From Streptomyces flavofungini (GTDB lineage: Bacteria; Actinomycetota; Actinomycetes; Streptomycetales; Streptomycetaceae), in contig NZ_CP128846.1 in assembly GCF_030388665.1 (NCBI RefSeq), forward strand, positions 5,716,501 to 5,780,500: a stretch of DNA of 64,000 nucleotides, in the 5' to 3' direction. Of the stretch, positions 49,620-58,349 are shown in pieces. The notes below the pieces were generated by a model that was given only the letters and a program-made list of their open reading frames with translations, made no database searches and had not been told where the DNA came from. A program made the position numbers and the translations under genes. Position 1 is the first letter of the stretch, and every line of letters starts with the position of its first letter.

Positions 49620-50726
49620 GTGGCAGTCGTCGACGTATCCGAAGAGCTCAAGTCCCTCTCCTCGACCATGGAGTCGATCGAGGCCGTCCTGGACCTCGAC
49701 AAGCTGAGGGCAGACATCGCCGTGCTCGAGGAGCAGGCGGCCGCGCCGTCCCTCTGGGACGACCCGGACGAGGCGCAGAAGATCACCAGCAAGCTGAGCC
49801 ACCTCCAGGCGGAGGTGCGCAAGGCCGAGTCGCTGCGCGGGCGTATCGACGACCTGGGCGTGCTCTTCGAGATGGCCGAGGAGGAGGACGACCCGGACAC
49901 GCGCGCGGAGGCCGAGTCGGAGCTCGCCGCGGTCAAGAAGGCGCTGGACGAGATGGAGGTCCGCACCCTCCTGTCCGGGGAGTACGACGCCCGTGAGGCG
50001 GTCGTCACCATCCGCGCGGAGGCCGGCGGCGTCGACGCCTCCGACTTCGCCGAGAAGCTCCAGCGGATGTACCTGCGCTGGGCGGAGCGCCTCGGCTACA
50101 AGACCGAGCTGTACGAGACGTCGTACGCGGAAGAGGCCGGCATCAAGTCGACCACCTTCGCCGTGCAGGCTCCGTACGCCTACGGCACGCTCTCCGTGGA
50201 GCAGGGCACGCACCGCCTGGTGCGCATCTCGCCGTTCGACAACCAGGGCCGTCGCCAGACGTCCTTCGCGGGCGTCGAGGTCCTCCCGGTGGTCGAGCAG
50301 ACGGACCACATCGAGATCGACGAGAGCGAGCTGCGCGTCGACGTGTACCGCTCCTCGGGCCCCGGCGGCCAGGGCGTGAACACGACCGACTCCGCGGTCC
50401 GCCTGACCCACCTGCCGACCGGCATCGTCGTCTCCTGTCAGAACGAGCGCTCGCAGATCCAGAACAAGGCGACCGCGATGAACGTCCTCCAGGCGAAGCT
50501 CCTCGAGCGCCGCCGCCAGGAGGAGCAGGCCAAGATGAACGCCCTGAAGGGCGACGGCGGCAACTCCTGGGGCAACCAGATGCGTTCCTACGTCCTGCAC
50601 CCGTACCAAATGGTGAAGGACCTGCGCACGGAGTTCGAAGTCGGCAATCCCGAGGCCGTGTTCAACGGCGAGATCGACGGCTTCCTGGAGGCCGGAATTC
50701 GCTGGCGCAAGCAGCAGGAGAAGTAA
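49620..50726 (+). CDS. prfB: Peptide chain release factor 2
   Basis: 368 residues. The coiled N-terminal domain precedes [15 protein letters not shown], whose SPF tripeptide reads UGA/UAA, and [14 protein letters not shown] (GGQ at about 250), which triggers peptidyl-tRNA hydrolysis. The length is normal for RF2. No internal UGA with the classic programmed frameshift is present, as expected in Actinobacteria. The start is GTG 49620 (GTG 49617 is adjacent). A -10-like TACGCT ends seven bases before it, so the message may be leaderless. It is followed by a strong terminator. Confidence 0.97.
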   Translation: MAVVDVSEELKSLSSTMESIEAVLDLDKLRADIAVLEEQAAAPSLWDDPDEAQKITSKLSHLQAEVRKAESLRGRIDDLGVLFEMAEEEDDPDTRAEAESELAAVKKALDEMEVRTLLSGEYDAREAVVTIRAEAGGVDASDFAEKLQRMYLRWAERLGYKTELYETSYAEEAGIKSTTFAVQAPYAYGTLSVEQGTHRLVRISPFDNQGRRQTSFAGVEVLPVVEQTDHIEIDESELRVDVYRSSGPGGQGVNTTDSAVRLTHLPTGIVVSCQNERSQIQNKATAMNVLQAKLLERRRQEEQAKMNALKGDGGNSWGNQMRSYVLHPYQMVKDLRTEFEVGNPEAVFNGEIDGFLEAGIRWRKQQEK

Positions 50727-51085
50727 TTTCGGCGCTTTGTCGACATAACCAGCCGCATTGAGGCGGCCGGGCGTCGAGGCGAGAGCAAAGGCAACTGCGT
50801 CCCCCTGGGCCGCGGTTGCCTTTGTTTATGGGCCTCCAGTCGTTTCCTGTGGGGTTCTTGAGCCTTTTACGTCACAGTCACATGTCCGTACGCCGGTCAA
50901 CTGTCCCCATAACGGGCATCGCGCCCGCAACGACCTTGACGGTGCTTCGAAAACTGGAAAGGCTAGCGAGCGGCATGCGTATCTCCGGTGCGCGTGTGAT
51001 CCGGGGGGCCGAAGGTGAGTCACCCCGCGACCGCGATCCGGGGCGCTGCCTCACTGACGATTCAGCTACTGGGGGTAGCAGCCAG
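50727..51085. other. Intergenic region: prfB terminator and leader of the surface protein gene
   Basis: 359 bases. The hairpin at 50786-50824 ends the prfB transcript. Beyond it, 50830-51085 has no convincing gene. The segment before 51086 contains gggggtagcagccag, a plausible ribosome binding region. No riboswitch that I recognise. Confidence 0.5.
50786..50824 (+). terminator. Terminator after prfB
   Basis: caaaggcaactgcg (50786-50799) pairs with cgcggttgcctttg (50811-50824) with one G-U pair, followed by tttatg. Confidence 0.85.
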
Positions 51086-51763
51086 ATGACGAAGAAGACG
51101 CGGATCCGCGTCGCGCGGATAGCCGCCGGCGCAGTGATCGCCGCGGGCGCCTCGCTGACCGCCGCCGGCGCCGCATCGGCCCTGGACGTCGGCGTCGAGC
51201 TCGGCGGGACCGGCGCCAGCGCCTCCGCCGACGAGAACGGCATCGGCGTCGACGTCGACCTGCCGGGCGACGACGAGGACCCGGACGAGCCGACGGACCC
51301 GCCCACGGAGCCGACGGACCCGCCGACCGAGCCGACGGACCCGCCGACCGAGCCGACGGACCCGCCCACGGAGCCGACGGACCCGCCGACCGAGCCGACG
51401 GACCCGCCCACGGAGCCGACGGACCCGCCCACCGAGCCCACGGACCCGCCCACCCAGCCCACCGACCCGGGTGACAACGGCACGGGCGGCGGCACCGGTG
51501 GCAACGGCGGCAACGACACCGACCCCGCCGGCGGTGGCTCCAACCCCGCCGAGCAGGGCGGCAAGGACAGCCTGACCGACGCCGGCTCCAAGCCGGTCGA
51601 GCGGGTCTCCGACACCGGCAGCGGCAAGAACGACGGCGAGCTCGCCGAGACGGGCGCCACCGAGACCACCTTCCTGATCATCGGTGCCGCCACCATGATC
51701 GCCGGTGGCATCGGCTTCCGCTTCCTGCCGCGCCTGGCCGGCAACCGCGGCGCCGCCGCCTGA
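51086..51763 (+). CDS. LAETG cell-wall-anchored surface protein with Pro/Thr/Glu/Asp repeats
   Basis: 225 residues. A signal peptide (KKTRIRVARIAAGAVIAAGA, cleavage near ASA) precedes a short domain, then about nine copies of a seven-residue repeat of the TEPTDPP type (residues about 67-128). A Gly/Asn-rich spacer and a C-terminal sorting signal follow: ELAETG, a hydrophobic span and a basic tail (RFLPRLAGNR). LAxTG is the motif of class E sortases used in Streptomyces. The repeat region would make an extended, acidic stalk in the wall. There is no recognisable binding domain. Confidence 0.85.
   Translation: MTKKTRIRVARIAAGAVIAAGASLTAAGAASALDVGVELGGTGASASADENGIGVDVDLPGDDEDPDEPTDPPTEPTDPPTEPTDPPTEPTDPPTEPTDPPTEPTDPPTEPTDPPTEPTDPPTQPTDPGDNGTGGGTGGNGGNDTDPAGGGSNPAEQGGKDSLTDAGSKPVERVSDTGSGKNDGELAETGATETTFLIIGAATMIAGGIGFRFLPRLAGNRGAAA
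51284..51470 (+). repeat. 21-bp tandem repeats in the LAETG gene, about nine copies
   Basis: Units built on gagccgacggacccgcc recur every 21 bases and keep the frame. Copies differ mainly at third positions (ccgacc versus cccacg). Confidence 0.93.
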
Positions 51764-51855
51764 TCGGGCGAGGTGCCTTGGAGGGAAATGTGCGTGACGC
51801 GGCGCGTACGGAGACGTACGCGCCGTAGCGGATGCCCCTCGGGAGCCGACTGAAC

Positions 51856-51900
51856 ACGCGGAAGGGCCCGGAGCCGATGTGGCTCCGGGCCCTTCCGCGT
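51856..51900 (+). terminator. Terminator after the LAETG gene
   Basis: A perfect 20-bp inverted repeat, 51856-51875 with 51881-51900, loop gatgt. It may also stop transcripts of the converging gene that ends at 52050. Confidence 0.88.
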
Positions 51901-52049
51901 CGTGCGTGTCCGACGTACGTCTTCGGTGTGTGCGGCCTCACTGTCCGTGTGCCGCTTCGTGCCGCTTCGTGCCGCTTCGTGCCGCCGTCCCCGGCGATCA
52001 CCCGGCCCCGGGCCGGGCGGTCCGCCCGGCCAGGATCAGAGCCCAACGG

Positions 52050-52241
52050 CTACGCGGTCTGGTGCGCCAGCAGGGCCATCGCCGTGATCAGCACCACAAG
52101 GAGCCCTATCAGGGCCGCGGGGCTGAGGCCGCCGAAGGGGCCCTCGTGCTGCATCCGCTCCCGGTTCGCCCGGCACACGGGGCAGCGGCCCTCGCTCACA
52201 GGCGCCGCGCAGTTCGCGCACACCAACCTGTCATAGGTCAT
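52050..52241 (-). CDS. Zinc-ribbon single-span membrane protein, unknown function
   Basis: 63 residues. The N-terminus carries [16 protein letters not shown], two CxxC knuckles ten residues apart, so a small zinc ribbon. The C-terminus is one membrane span ([17 protein letters not shown]). The ATG at 52241 has GGGAGGAG seven bases upstream, favouring it over the ATG at 52259. It is divergent from ftsE. The zinc ribbon should face the cytoplasm. No characterised homologue recognised. Confidence 0.75.
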   Translation of the reverse strand: MTYDRLVCANCAAPVSEGRCPVCRANRERMQHEGPFGGLSPAALIGLLVVLITAMALLAHQTA

Positions 52242-52527
52242 GCGCTTCTCCTCCCGCACAGTCTCAGCCTGCCCAACGCTCGGGGAACCTCAACCGTTCC
52301 CCCTACCACTGTGCCAGCTTCCGCGGAATTCGGCGCGGCCCGTCGTCCCGCCCCGGTTGACGCCCGCACCGCCCCGGCCGCGGGAGGCCGCCCCCGCGGC
52401 CCCGGGCGCCCCATTTGTTCCTGGTCGGATCCGCAACAAACCGCGCAACTCAGGACGCCGACTGCGCGGCCCCTTCCGCTTCGCGTATGGTCACGCTCAC
52501 CTACCCCCGGCTACCCGTGGTGCATCC

Positions 52528-53217
52528 GTGATCCGATTCGACAATGTGTCCAAGGCCTATCCGAAGCAGAACCGCCCGGCCCTCCGCGATGTGTCGCTGG
52601 AGATCGAGAAGGGCGAGTTCGTCTTCCTGGTGGGGTCATCCGGCTCCGGAAAGTCGACCTTCCTGCGGCTGATCCTCCGCGAGGAGCGCACCAGCCACGG
52701 CCAGGTGCACGTCCTGGGCAAGGACCTGGCCCGGCTCTCCAACTGGAAGGTGCCGCACATGCGCCGCCAGCTGGGCACCGTCTTCCAGGACTTCCGCCTC
52801 CTGCCGAACAAGACCGTCGCCGAGAACGTGGCCTTCGCCCAGGAGGTCATCGGCAAGTCGCGCGGCGAGATCCGCAAGTCCGTGCCCCAGGTCCTCGACC
52901 TCGTCGGCCTCGGCGGCAAGGAGGACCGGATGCCCGGTGAGCTCTCCGGCGGTGAGCAGCAGCGCGTGGCCATCGCCCGCGCCTTCGTCAACCGGCCGAA
53001 GCTCCTGATCGCCGACGAGCCCACGGGCAACCTCGACCCGCAGACCTCGGTCGGCATCATGAAGCTCCTCGACCGCATCAACCGGACCGGCACCACCGTC
53101 GTGATGGCCACCCACGATCAGCAGATCGTGGACCAGATGCGCAAGCGCGTCATCGAGCTGGAGAAGGGCCGCCTGGTCCGCGACCAGTCCCGCGGCGTCT
53201 ACGGCTACCAGCACTGA
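52528..53217 (+). CDS. ftsE: Cell division ATP-binding protein FtsE
   Basis: 229 residues, the usual length. [20 protein letters not shown] begins the ABC domain. Walker A is [10 protein letters not shown]-loop VFQDFRLL, signature [15 protein letters not shown], Walker [13 protein letters not shown] and H-loop ATHD. The FtsE-specific [14 protein letters not shown] is clear. It drives FtsX conformational changes that activate peptidoglycan hydrolases at the membrane. The start is GTG 52528. A -10-like TATGGT lies at 52486-52491. ftsX follows after 67 bases. Confidence 0.96.
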   Translation: MIRFDNVSKAYPKQNRPALRDVSLEIEKGEFVFLVGSSGSGKSTFLRLILREERTSHGQVHVLGKDLARLSNWKVPHMRRQLGTVFQDFRLLPNKTVAENVAFAQEVIGKSRGEIRKSVPQVLDLVGLGGKEDRMPGELSGGEQQRVAIARAFVNRPKLLIADEPTGNLDPQTSVGIMKLLDRINRTGTTVVMATHDQQIVDQMRKRVIELEKGRLVRDQSRGVYGYQH

Positions 53218-53284
53218 CCCGGCCGTCGGCGCGCACGCCGCCGCTCCTGCCGTACCGCTCCCCCTGATCCATTGAAAGGCCGCC

Positions 53285-54202
53285 ATGCGCGCCCAGTTCG
53301 TCCTGTCGGAGATCGGCGTCGGTCTCCGCCGCAATCTCACGATGACCTTCGCGGTCGTCGTCTCCGTAGCGCTCTCGCTCGCCCTCTTCGGCGGCTCGCT
53401 GCTCATGCGCGACCAGGTGAGCACGATGAAGGGCTACTGGTACGACAAGGTCAACGTCTCGATCTTCCTGTGCAACAAGGCGGACGCCGAGCAGGACCCC
53501 AAGTGCGCCAAGGGCGCCGTCACGAACGAGCAGAAGGACCGGATCCTCACCGACCTGAAGAAGATGCCGGTCGTCGACACGGTCCAGCACGAGACGGCGG
53601 ACCAGGCGTACAAGCACTACAAGGAGCAGTTCGGCGACTCCCCGCTGTCCAGCTCGCTGACGCCGGACCAGATGCAGGAGTCGTACCGCATCAAGCTGAA
53701 GGACCCGGAGAAGTACCAGGTGGTCGCGACCGCCTTCTCCGGAAGGGACGGCGTGCAGTCCGTGGAGGACCAGAAGGGCGTCCTCGACAACCTCTTCGAG
53801 CTGCTCAACGGCATGAACTGGGCGGCGCTCGCGGTGATGGCGCTGATGCTCGTCGTCGCGCTGATGCTGATCGTCAACACGGTGCGCGTATCGGCGTTCA
53901 GCCGTCGCCGTGAAACCGGGATCATGCGGCTCGTCGGCGCGTCCAGCTTCTACATCCAGATGCCGTTCATCCTGGAGGCGGCGGTCGCCGGACTGATCGG
54001 CGGCGCGCTCGCGTGCGGATTCCTGCTCCTCGGCCGCTACTTCATCATCGACCACGGCCTGGAGCTGTCCGAGAAGCTCAACCTGATCAACTTCATCGGC
54101 TGGGACGCGGTGCTCGCGAAGCTGCCGCTGGTGCTGGCCATCGGCCTGTTGATGCCGGCCCTTGCCGCTTTCTTCGCCCTGCGCAAGTACCTGAAGGTGT
54201 GA
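53285..54202 (+). CDS. ftsX: Cell division protein FtsX
   Basis: 305 residues. Four membrane spans (about 20-42, 178-200, 225-255, 280-300) with a large extracellular loop between spans 1 and 2 (residues about 45-175) that should contact a hydrolase partner. The loop has a Cys pair (FLCNKADAEQDPKCAKG). SAFSRRRETGIMRLVGAS is the FtsX coupling motif. The ATG is at 53285. It pairs with FtsE. The downstream S41 protease and smpB follow the order seen in streptomycetes. Confidence 0.96.
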   Translation: MRAQFVLSEIGVGLRRNLTMTFAVVVSVALSLALFGGSLLMRDQVSTMKGYWYDKVNVSIFLCNKADAEQDPKCAKGAVTNEQKDRILTDLKKMPVVDTVQHETADQAYKHYKEQFGDSPLSSSLTPDQMQESYRIKLKDPEKYQVVATAFSGRDGVQSVEDQKGVLDNLFELLNGMNWAALAVMALMLVVALMLIVNTVRVSAFSRRRETGIMRLVGASSFYIQMPFILEAAVAGLIGGALACGFLLLGRYFIIDHGLELSEKLNLINFIGWDAVLAKLPLVLAIGLLMPALAAFFALRKYLKV

Positions 54203-54302
54203 GACAGCAGGTATCTCGCGCGCCTTTGAGTGTGAGGAGTGCCTCGTGCGCCGTGCGGTCAACCGGCCGTACGGCGCACGTCGTTGTCCTAGACTCACCG
54301 AC

Positions 54303-55511
54303 ATGTCAGGCCTTGATTGGCACGCCGAGCCCCGCCGTATCCGCCGCGGGGCGGCCCTGACGTTGGTCTTCGCGAGCGTCCTCGCCACCGGAGCGGCCAC
54401 CGGATCCTGGTCCGAGGGCGCGGAGGAAGGCCGGAACCAGGCAGCTCCCTCGACCCGCTCGATCTCCGCCACCCGGGACGCGCGGGGCTCCGGCCCTGTC
54501 GATCCCGCCGACCGGGACCCCGCCGACGAGGCCGCCGACGCCGCCGCCGAGGCGATGGCCGACGGCAAGTCCGGCAAGAAGGCCGCCGAGGACGTGGTCA
54601 GCCGCAGCGGCGACCGCTGGGCGTCGGTCTACTCCCAGGGGGAGTACCGCGAGTTCGAGCAGTCCCTCGGCGGCGCCTACACCGGCGTCGGCCTGTGGGC
54701 CCGGCGTGAGGCCGACGGCAGGATCGAGGTGTCCCGGGTGCAGCGCGGGGGGCCCGCCGACCGGGCCGGCATCCGCGAGGGCGACAAGCTCACCGCCATC
54801 GACGGCAAGGACGTCACCGGCCGCCCCGTCACCGACGTCGTGTCCCTGCTGCGCGGCACCCGCGCGAACACCCCCGTCACCCTCGGCCTCGAGCGCGGCA
54901 CCCGCGCGTGGACCGAGACCCTGCGCCGCGCCCGCCTCTCCACGGACTCCGTGACCGTCACCCGGCTCCCCGGCGGCGCCGTGATGATCAAGGTCGCGGC
55001 CTTCACGAAGGGCTCCGGCGAGGCCGTGCGGAAGGCGGTGCGCGAGGCCCCCGCGGGCGCCGGGATCCTCCTGGACCTGCGCGGCAACTCCGGCGGCCTG
55101 GTCTCCGAGGCCGCCACGGCTTCCTCCGCGGTCCTGGACGGCGGCCTCGTCGCGACGTACGACGTCCGGGGCAAGCAGCGCGCGCTCCACGCCGAGCAGG
55201 GCGGGGACACCACCAGACCCGTGGTCGCGCTCGTCGACGGCGGCACGATGAGCGCGGCCGAACTGCTCACCGGGGCCCTCCAGGACCGCGGCCGCGCGGT
55301 CGTCGTGGGCTCCAGGACGTTCGGCAAGGGCTCGGTGCAGCAGCCGAGCAGGCTGCCGGACGGCTCCGTCGCCGAGCTGACCGTCGGGCACTACCGCACC
55401 CCCTCGGGGAAGGCGGTCGACGGCCGGGGCATCACGCCTGACCTGGAGGTCGAGGCCGGTGCCCAGGAGCGGGCCGAGAAAGTATTGACTGGCCTCGGGC
55501 CCCCCTCGTAG
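54303..55511 (+). CDS. S41-family C-terminal processing peptidase
   Basis: 402 residues. An N-terminal hydrophobic segment (GAALTLVFASVLATGAA) gives a membrane anchor or signal. A PDZ domain spans about 125-200 (GVGLWARREADGRIEV, then GGPADRAGIREGDKLTAIDG). The S41 catalytic domain has ILLDLRGNSGG, catalytic Ser in GGTMSAAELL (about 316) and Lys in FGKGSVQ (about 341). It would cleave extracytoplasmic proteins from their C-termini. The ATG at 54303 lies about eight bases after TAGACT (54290-54295), suggesting a leaderless message. Its place after ftsEX suggests a role in the wall-hydrolase system. Confidence 0.92.
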   Translation: MSGLDWHAEPRRIRRGAALTLVFASVLATGAATGSWSEGAEEGRNQAAPSTRSISATRDARGSGPVDPADRDPADEAADAAAEAMADGKSGKKAAEDVVSRSGDRWASVYSQGEYREFEQSLGGAYTGVGLWARREADGRIEVSRVQRGGPADRAGIREGDKLTAIDGKDVTGRPVTDVVSLLRGTRANTPVTLGLERGTRAWTETLRRARLSTDSVTVTRLPGGAVMIKVAAFTKGSGEAVRKAVREAPAGAGILLDLRGNSGGLVSEAATASSAVLDGGLVATYDVRGKQRALHAEQGGDTTRPVVALVDGGTMSAAELLTGALQDRGRAVVVGSRTFGKGSVQQPSRLPDGSVAELTVGHYRTPSGKAVDGRGITPDLEVEAGAQERAEKVLTGLGPPS

Positions 55512-55529
55512 TGCGAAAATGGCGGGACT

Positions 55530-56051
55530 ATGGCGAAGGAAAAGGTAAAGCGCAAGGCCGCCAAGGCCAACGAGAAGGCCCCCGCCCGGAAGATGATCGC
55601 GCAGAACAAGAAGGCGCGGCACGACTACCACATCCTGGACACCTACGAGTGCGGCCTGGTCCTGACGGGCACCGAGGTCAAGTCCCTGCGCCTCGGCCGG
55701 GCCTCCCTGGTGGACGGATTCGTGCACATCGACCACGGCGAGGCGTGGCTGCACAACATCCACGTCCCCGAGTACGTGCAGGGCACCTGGACCAACCACT
55801 CCGCCACGCGCAAGCGCAAGCTGCTGCTGCACCGCGCCGAGATCGACAAGCTGGAGTCGAAGTCCCAGGAGACGGGCCACACGATCGTGCCCCTCGCCCT
55901 GTACTTCAAGGACAGCCGGGTCAAGGTCGAGATCGCGCTCGCCAAGGGCAAGAAGGAGTACGACAAGCGGCAGACGCTGCGCGAGAAGCAGGACACCCGC
56001 GAGACGAACCGGGCGATCTCGGCGGCCAGGCGGCGGCAGGGGATCGGATAG
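55530..56051 (+). CDS. smpB: SsrA-binding protein SmpB
   Basis: 173 residues. [20 protein letters not shown] and [17 protein letters not shown] open the OB-fold. [17 protein letters not shown] and RKRKLLLHR are diagnostic. The basic C-terminal tail ([20 protein letters not shown]) enters the decoding centre during trans-translation. The ATG at 55530 is 18 bases after the S41 gene. Its RNA partner ssrA follows directly, as is common. Confidence 0.97.
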   Translation: MAKEKVKRKAAKANEKAPARKMIAQNKKARHDYHILDTYECGLVLTGTEVKSLRLGRASLVDGFVHIDHGEAWLHNIHVPEYVQGTWTNHSATRKRKLLLHRAEIDKLESKSQETGHTIVPLALYFKDSRVKVEIALAKGKKEYDKRQTLREKQDTRETNRAISAARRRQGIG

Positions 56052-56186
56052 CCGGGCTCAGGTACGGGACCGGCTGCTCCACGGCCGCGGAATGGGCTGG
56101 CACGGGTCAGCGTTGGTCACGTACGATGGTTCATGCCCCGCAGGTGACGGGGCGCCCCCTCCTCGGAGGGTTTGAAAAATCAACAT

Positions 56187-56556
56187 GGGGATGATCGGTT
56201 TCGACAGCGGATGTCGAAGCAGGGGAAGCGTGTCGAGGAAGCGGCAATGATCTCGTTAACCATATGTCGCAACCAATAATCGCCAACACCAAGCGCGATT
56301 CCTTCGCCCTCGCTGCCTAAGTAGCGACTTGCGAAGTGTCAGCCCGGGGCTGTTCCCGACCCGGATCCTGGCATCAGCTAGGGAACTAAACTTCTAGACC
56401 CGGTCACGGGGTCCAGGAGGAAATCAAACAGTGACTGAGCCCGTCGGAGACTTGTCCACGAGATCTCCGGGGCCGAGAAAATCGCAGTGGACTGCACACG
56501 GAGAAGCCCTGGTTCCGCACCGTTGGACGCGGGTTCGATTCCCGCCATCTCCACGA
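56187..56556 (+). ncRNA. ssrA: Transfer-messenger RNA (tmRNA)
   Basis: The 5' end ggggatgatcggtttcgacag and the 3' part gggttcgattcccgcc-atctcca form the tRNA-like half, with ggggatg pairing to catctcc as the acceptor stem. The tag reading frame at 56282-56320 encodes ANTKRDSFALAA and a stop; the resume codon is gcc. The 3' CCA seems not to be encoded (the sequence reads cacga), so the mature end is near 56553. It rescues stalled ribosomes with SmpB. A -10-like TACGAT at 56122-56127 is the likely promoter element, so the precursor has a leader of about 55 bases that must be trimmed. Confidence 0.96.
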
Positions 56557-56563
56557 AGTCGAC

Positions 56564-56603
56564 AGGCGACGTGTGCCCGCGAACAGCGCGGGCCACGTCG
56601 CCT
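56564..56603 (+). terminator. Terminator after tmRNA
   Basis: aggcgacgtg (56564-56573) pairs with cacgtcgcct (56594-56603), continued by gcccgc/gcgggc after a one-base bulge. A T-rich tail follows. Confidence 0.8.
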
Positions 56604-56747
56604 TCGTCGTTTCTGCGTGGCTGTGCCGCGCGTTGCGGGGGCTTCGCCACCCGCACCCCCTCGTCGTGGGTGCGGCTGGGCCACGCGGCATACGTGACCG
56701 GTGTGGGGTCTGTCGCCGCGCGGTGGCTTCGGGGATGCTCCAGGGTC

Positions 56748-58349
56748 ATGAGAAGACCCGTGAGACGCGTCAACCACCGCATGCGCCACTGGATCTGGCC
56801 CGGAGTGCTCGGCCTCGCCGTGGCCACGCTCTCTTTCAGCCCCCTCACTGCCCCGGCCGGAGCGGACTCCGACCGGAGCGGGCTGCCCGAAGCCATCGAC
56901 ACCATCCTCAGCGACCCCCGGATGGAGGGCGGCGCCGCCAGCGTCGTGGTCGCCGACGCCGAGACCGGCAAGACCCTCTACCAGCACCTGCCCAGCGGGC
57001 GCCTCATGCCCGCGTCCAACACCAAGATGCTGACCTCCGCCGCCGCCCTGGAACTGCTCGGACCCGACCACCGCTTCCGCACCGACGTGCTCGCCGCGGG
57101 CGACCGGCACGGGCCCGTCCTCAAGGGCGACCTGTACCTGCGCGGCACCGGCGACCCGACGACGCTCGCGAAGGACTACGACAAGCTCGCCGCGGACATC
57201 GCCGCCAAGGGCATCAAGCGCGTCTCCGGGCGGCTCGTCGCCGACGACACCCGCTTCGACGACCGGCGCCAGGGCGACACCTGGGGCGCCGACGACGAGT
57301 CCTCGTACTACGCCGCGCAGATCTCCGCGCTGAGCGTCGCCCCCGACACCGACTACGACACGGGCACCGTCATCGTCGAGGTGGCGCCCGGCGCCGCAGC
57401 CGGGGACAAGCCGCGCGTCACCGTCACCCCGAAGACCGACTACGTAGACATCGATCTGCGCGCCAAGACGGTCGCGGCGGGCGGCAGCGACACCATCGCC
57501 GTCGAGCGGCAGCACGGCAAGAACACGATCACCGTCACCGGCAACGTCCCCGTCGGCGGCTCCACCACCAAGGAGTGGATCACCGTCTGGGAGCCGACCC
57601 GGTACGCCGCCGCGATCTTCCGGGACGCGCTGGCCGCCCACGGCGTGAAGGTGAGCGGACCGACCCGGGCCGGGATCGCGACCCCGGCGGGGGCGCGCGA
57701 GCTGGCCTCGCACGACTCCATGGAACTCAGGGACCTGCTGATCCCGTTCATGAAGCTGTCCAACAACATGCACGCCGAGTCCCTGACGAAGGCCATGGGA
57801 CACAAGGCGACCGGGCGGCCCGGCAACTGGAGCGACGGCATCGCGGCGATCAGCGGCTACCTGAAGACCGCCGGCGTCGACCCGGGCAAGCTGCGCCAGG
57901 TCGACGGATCCGGGCTGTCCCGCAAGAACAACGTCGCCGCCGACCAGTTCATCGAGCTGCTCCGCTCGGCCAAGGGCGAGCCGTGGTTCGCCGACTGGTA
58001 CCGGTCCCTGCCGGTGGCGTGCGACCCGGACAAGCTCGACGGCGGTACGTTGCGCACGCGTATGTGCGGGACGCCCGCGGCGCTCAACGCGCACGCCAAG
58101 ACCGGGTCGCTGACCGGGGCGTCCGCGCTCTCCGGGTACGTGACCGACGCCGGCGGCCGCGAGCTGGTGTTCAGCATCGTCCTCAACAACTACCTGCCCT
58201 CGTCGGTCAAGGCCCTGGAGGACGCGATCGTCGTCACCCTCGCCAAGTCCGACGAGGACAAGGCCGTCCTGGTCAGGCCCCGTACGGAGCGCGCGGGCGA
58301 CCGGAGCGGCGAGGTCGAGTGCTCGTGGCGCAAGCCCGCGCGGTGCTGA
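56748..58349 (+). CDS. dacB: D-alanyl-D-alanine carboxypeptidase/endopeptidase (PBP4, S13 family)
   Basis: 533 residues. A signal peptide (basic MRRPVRRVNHRMRH, hydrophobic core, cleavage near APAGA) directs export. The active-site Ser-Lys is in ASNTKMLTS (about 88), the second motif SNN in FMKLSNNMHAE, and KTG in HAKTGSLTGASAL (about 450). A large insert between the first two motifs is typical of class C low-molecular-weight PBPs. It trims or opens peptidoglycan cross-links outside the membrane. Its last 77 bases overlap the 3' end of the convergent MFS gene on the other strand. Confidence 0.92.
   Translation: MRRPVRRVNHRMRHWIWPGVLGLAVATLSFSPLTAPAGADSDRSGLPEAIDTILSDPRMEGGAASVVVADAETGKTLYQHLPSGRLMPASNTKMLTSAAALELLGPDHRFRTDVLAAGDRHGPVLKGDLYLRGTGDPTTLAKDYDKLAADIAAKGIKRVSGRLVADDTRFDDRRQGDTWGADDESSYYAAQISALSVAPDTDYDTGTVIVEVAPGAAAGDKPRVTVTPKTDYVDIDLRAKTVAAGGSDTIAVERQHGKNTITVTGNVPVGGSTTKEWITVWEPTRYAAAIFRDALAAHGVKVSGPTRAGIATPAGARELASHDSMELRDLLIPFMKLSNNMHAESLTKAMGHKATGRPGNWSDGIAAISGYLKTAGVDPGKLRQVDGSGLSRKNNVAADQFIELLRSAKGEPWFADWYRSLPVACDPDKLDGGTLRTRMCGTPAALNAHAKTGSLTGASALSGYVTDAGGRELVFSIVLNNYLPSSVKALEDAIVVTLAKSDEDKAVLVRPRTERAGDRSGEVECSWRKPARC

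Noticed and set aside
49620..50726. Programmed frameshift in prfB
   Set aside because: The gene is open from GTG 49620 to the stop with no internal UGA or slippery site.
51284..51470. Regular repeats suggesting a CRISPR array
   Set aside because: The repeats are contiguous with no spacers, in frame, and encode a Pro/Thr/Glu/Asp stalk.
56431..56556. A separate tRNA gene (gggttcgattccc T-loop)
   Set aside because: This is the 3' tRNA-like half of tmRNA; its acceptor stem pairs with the 5' end at 56187.
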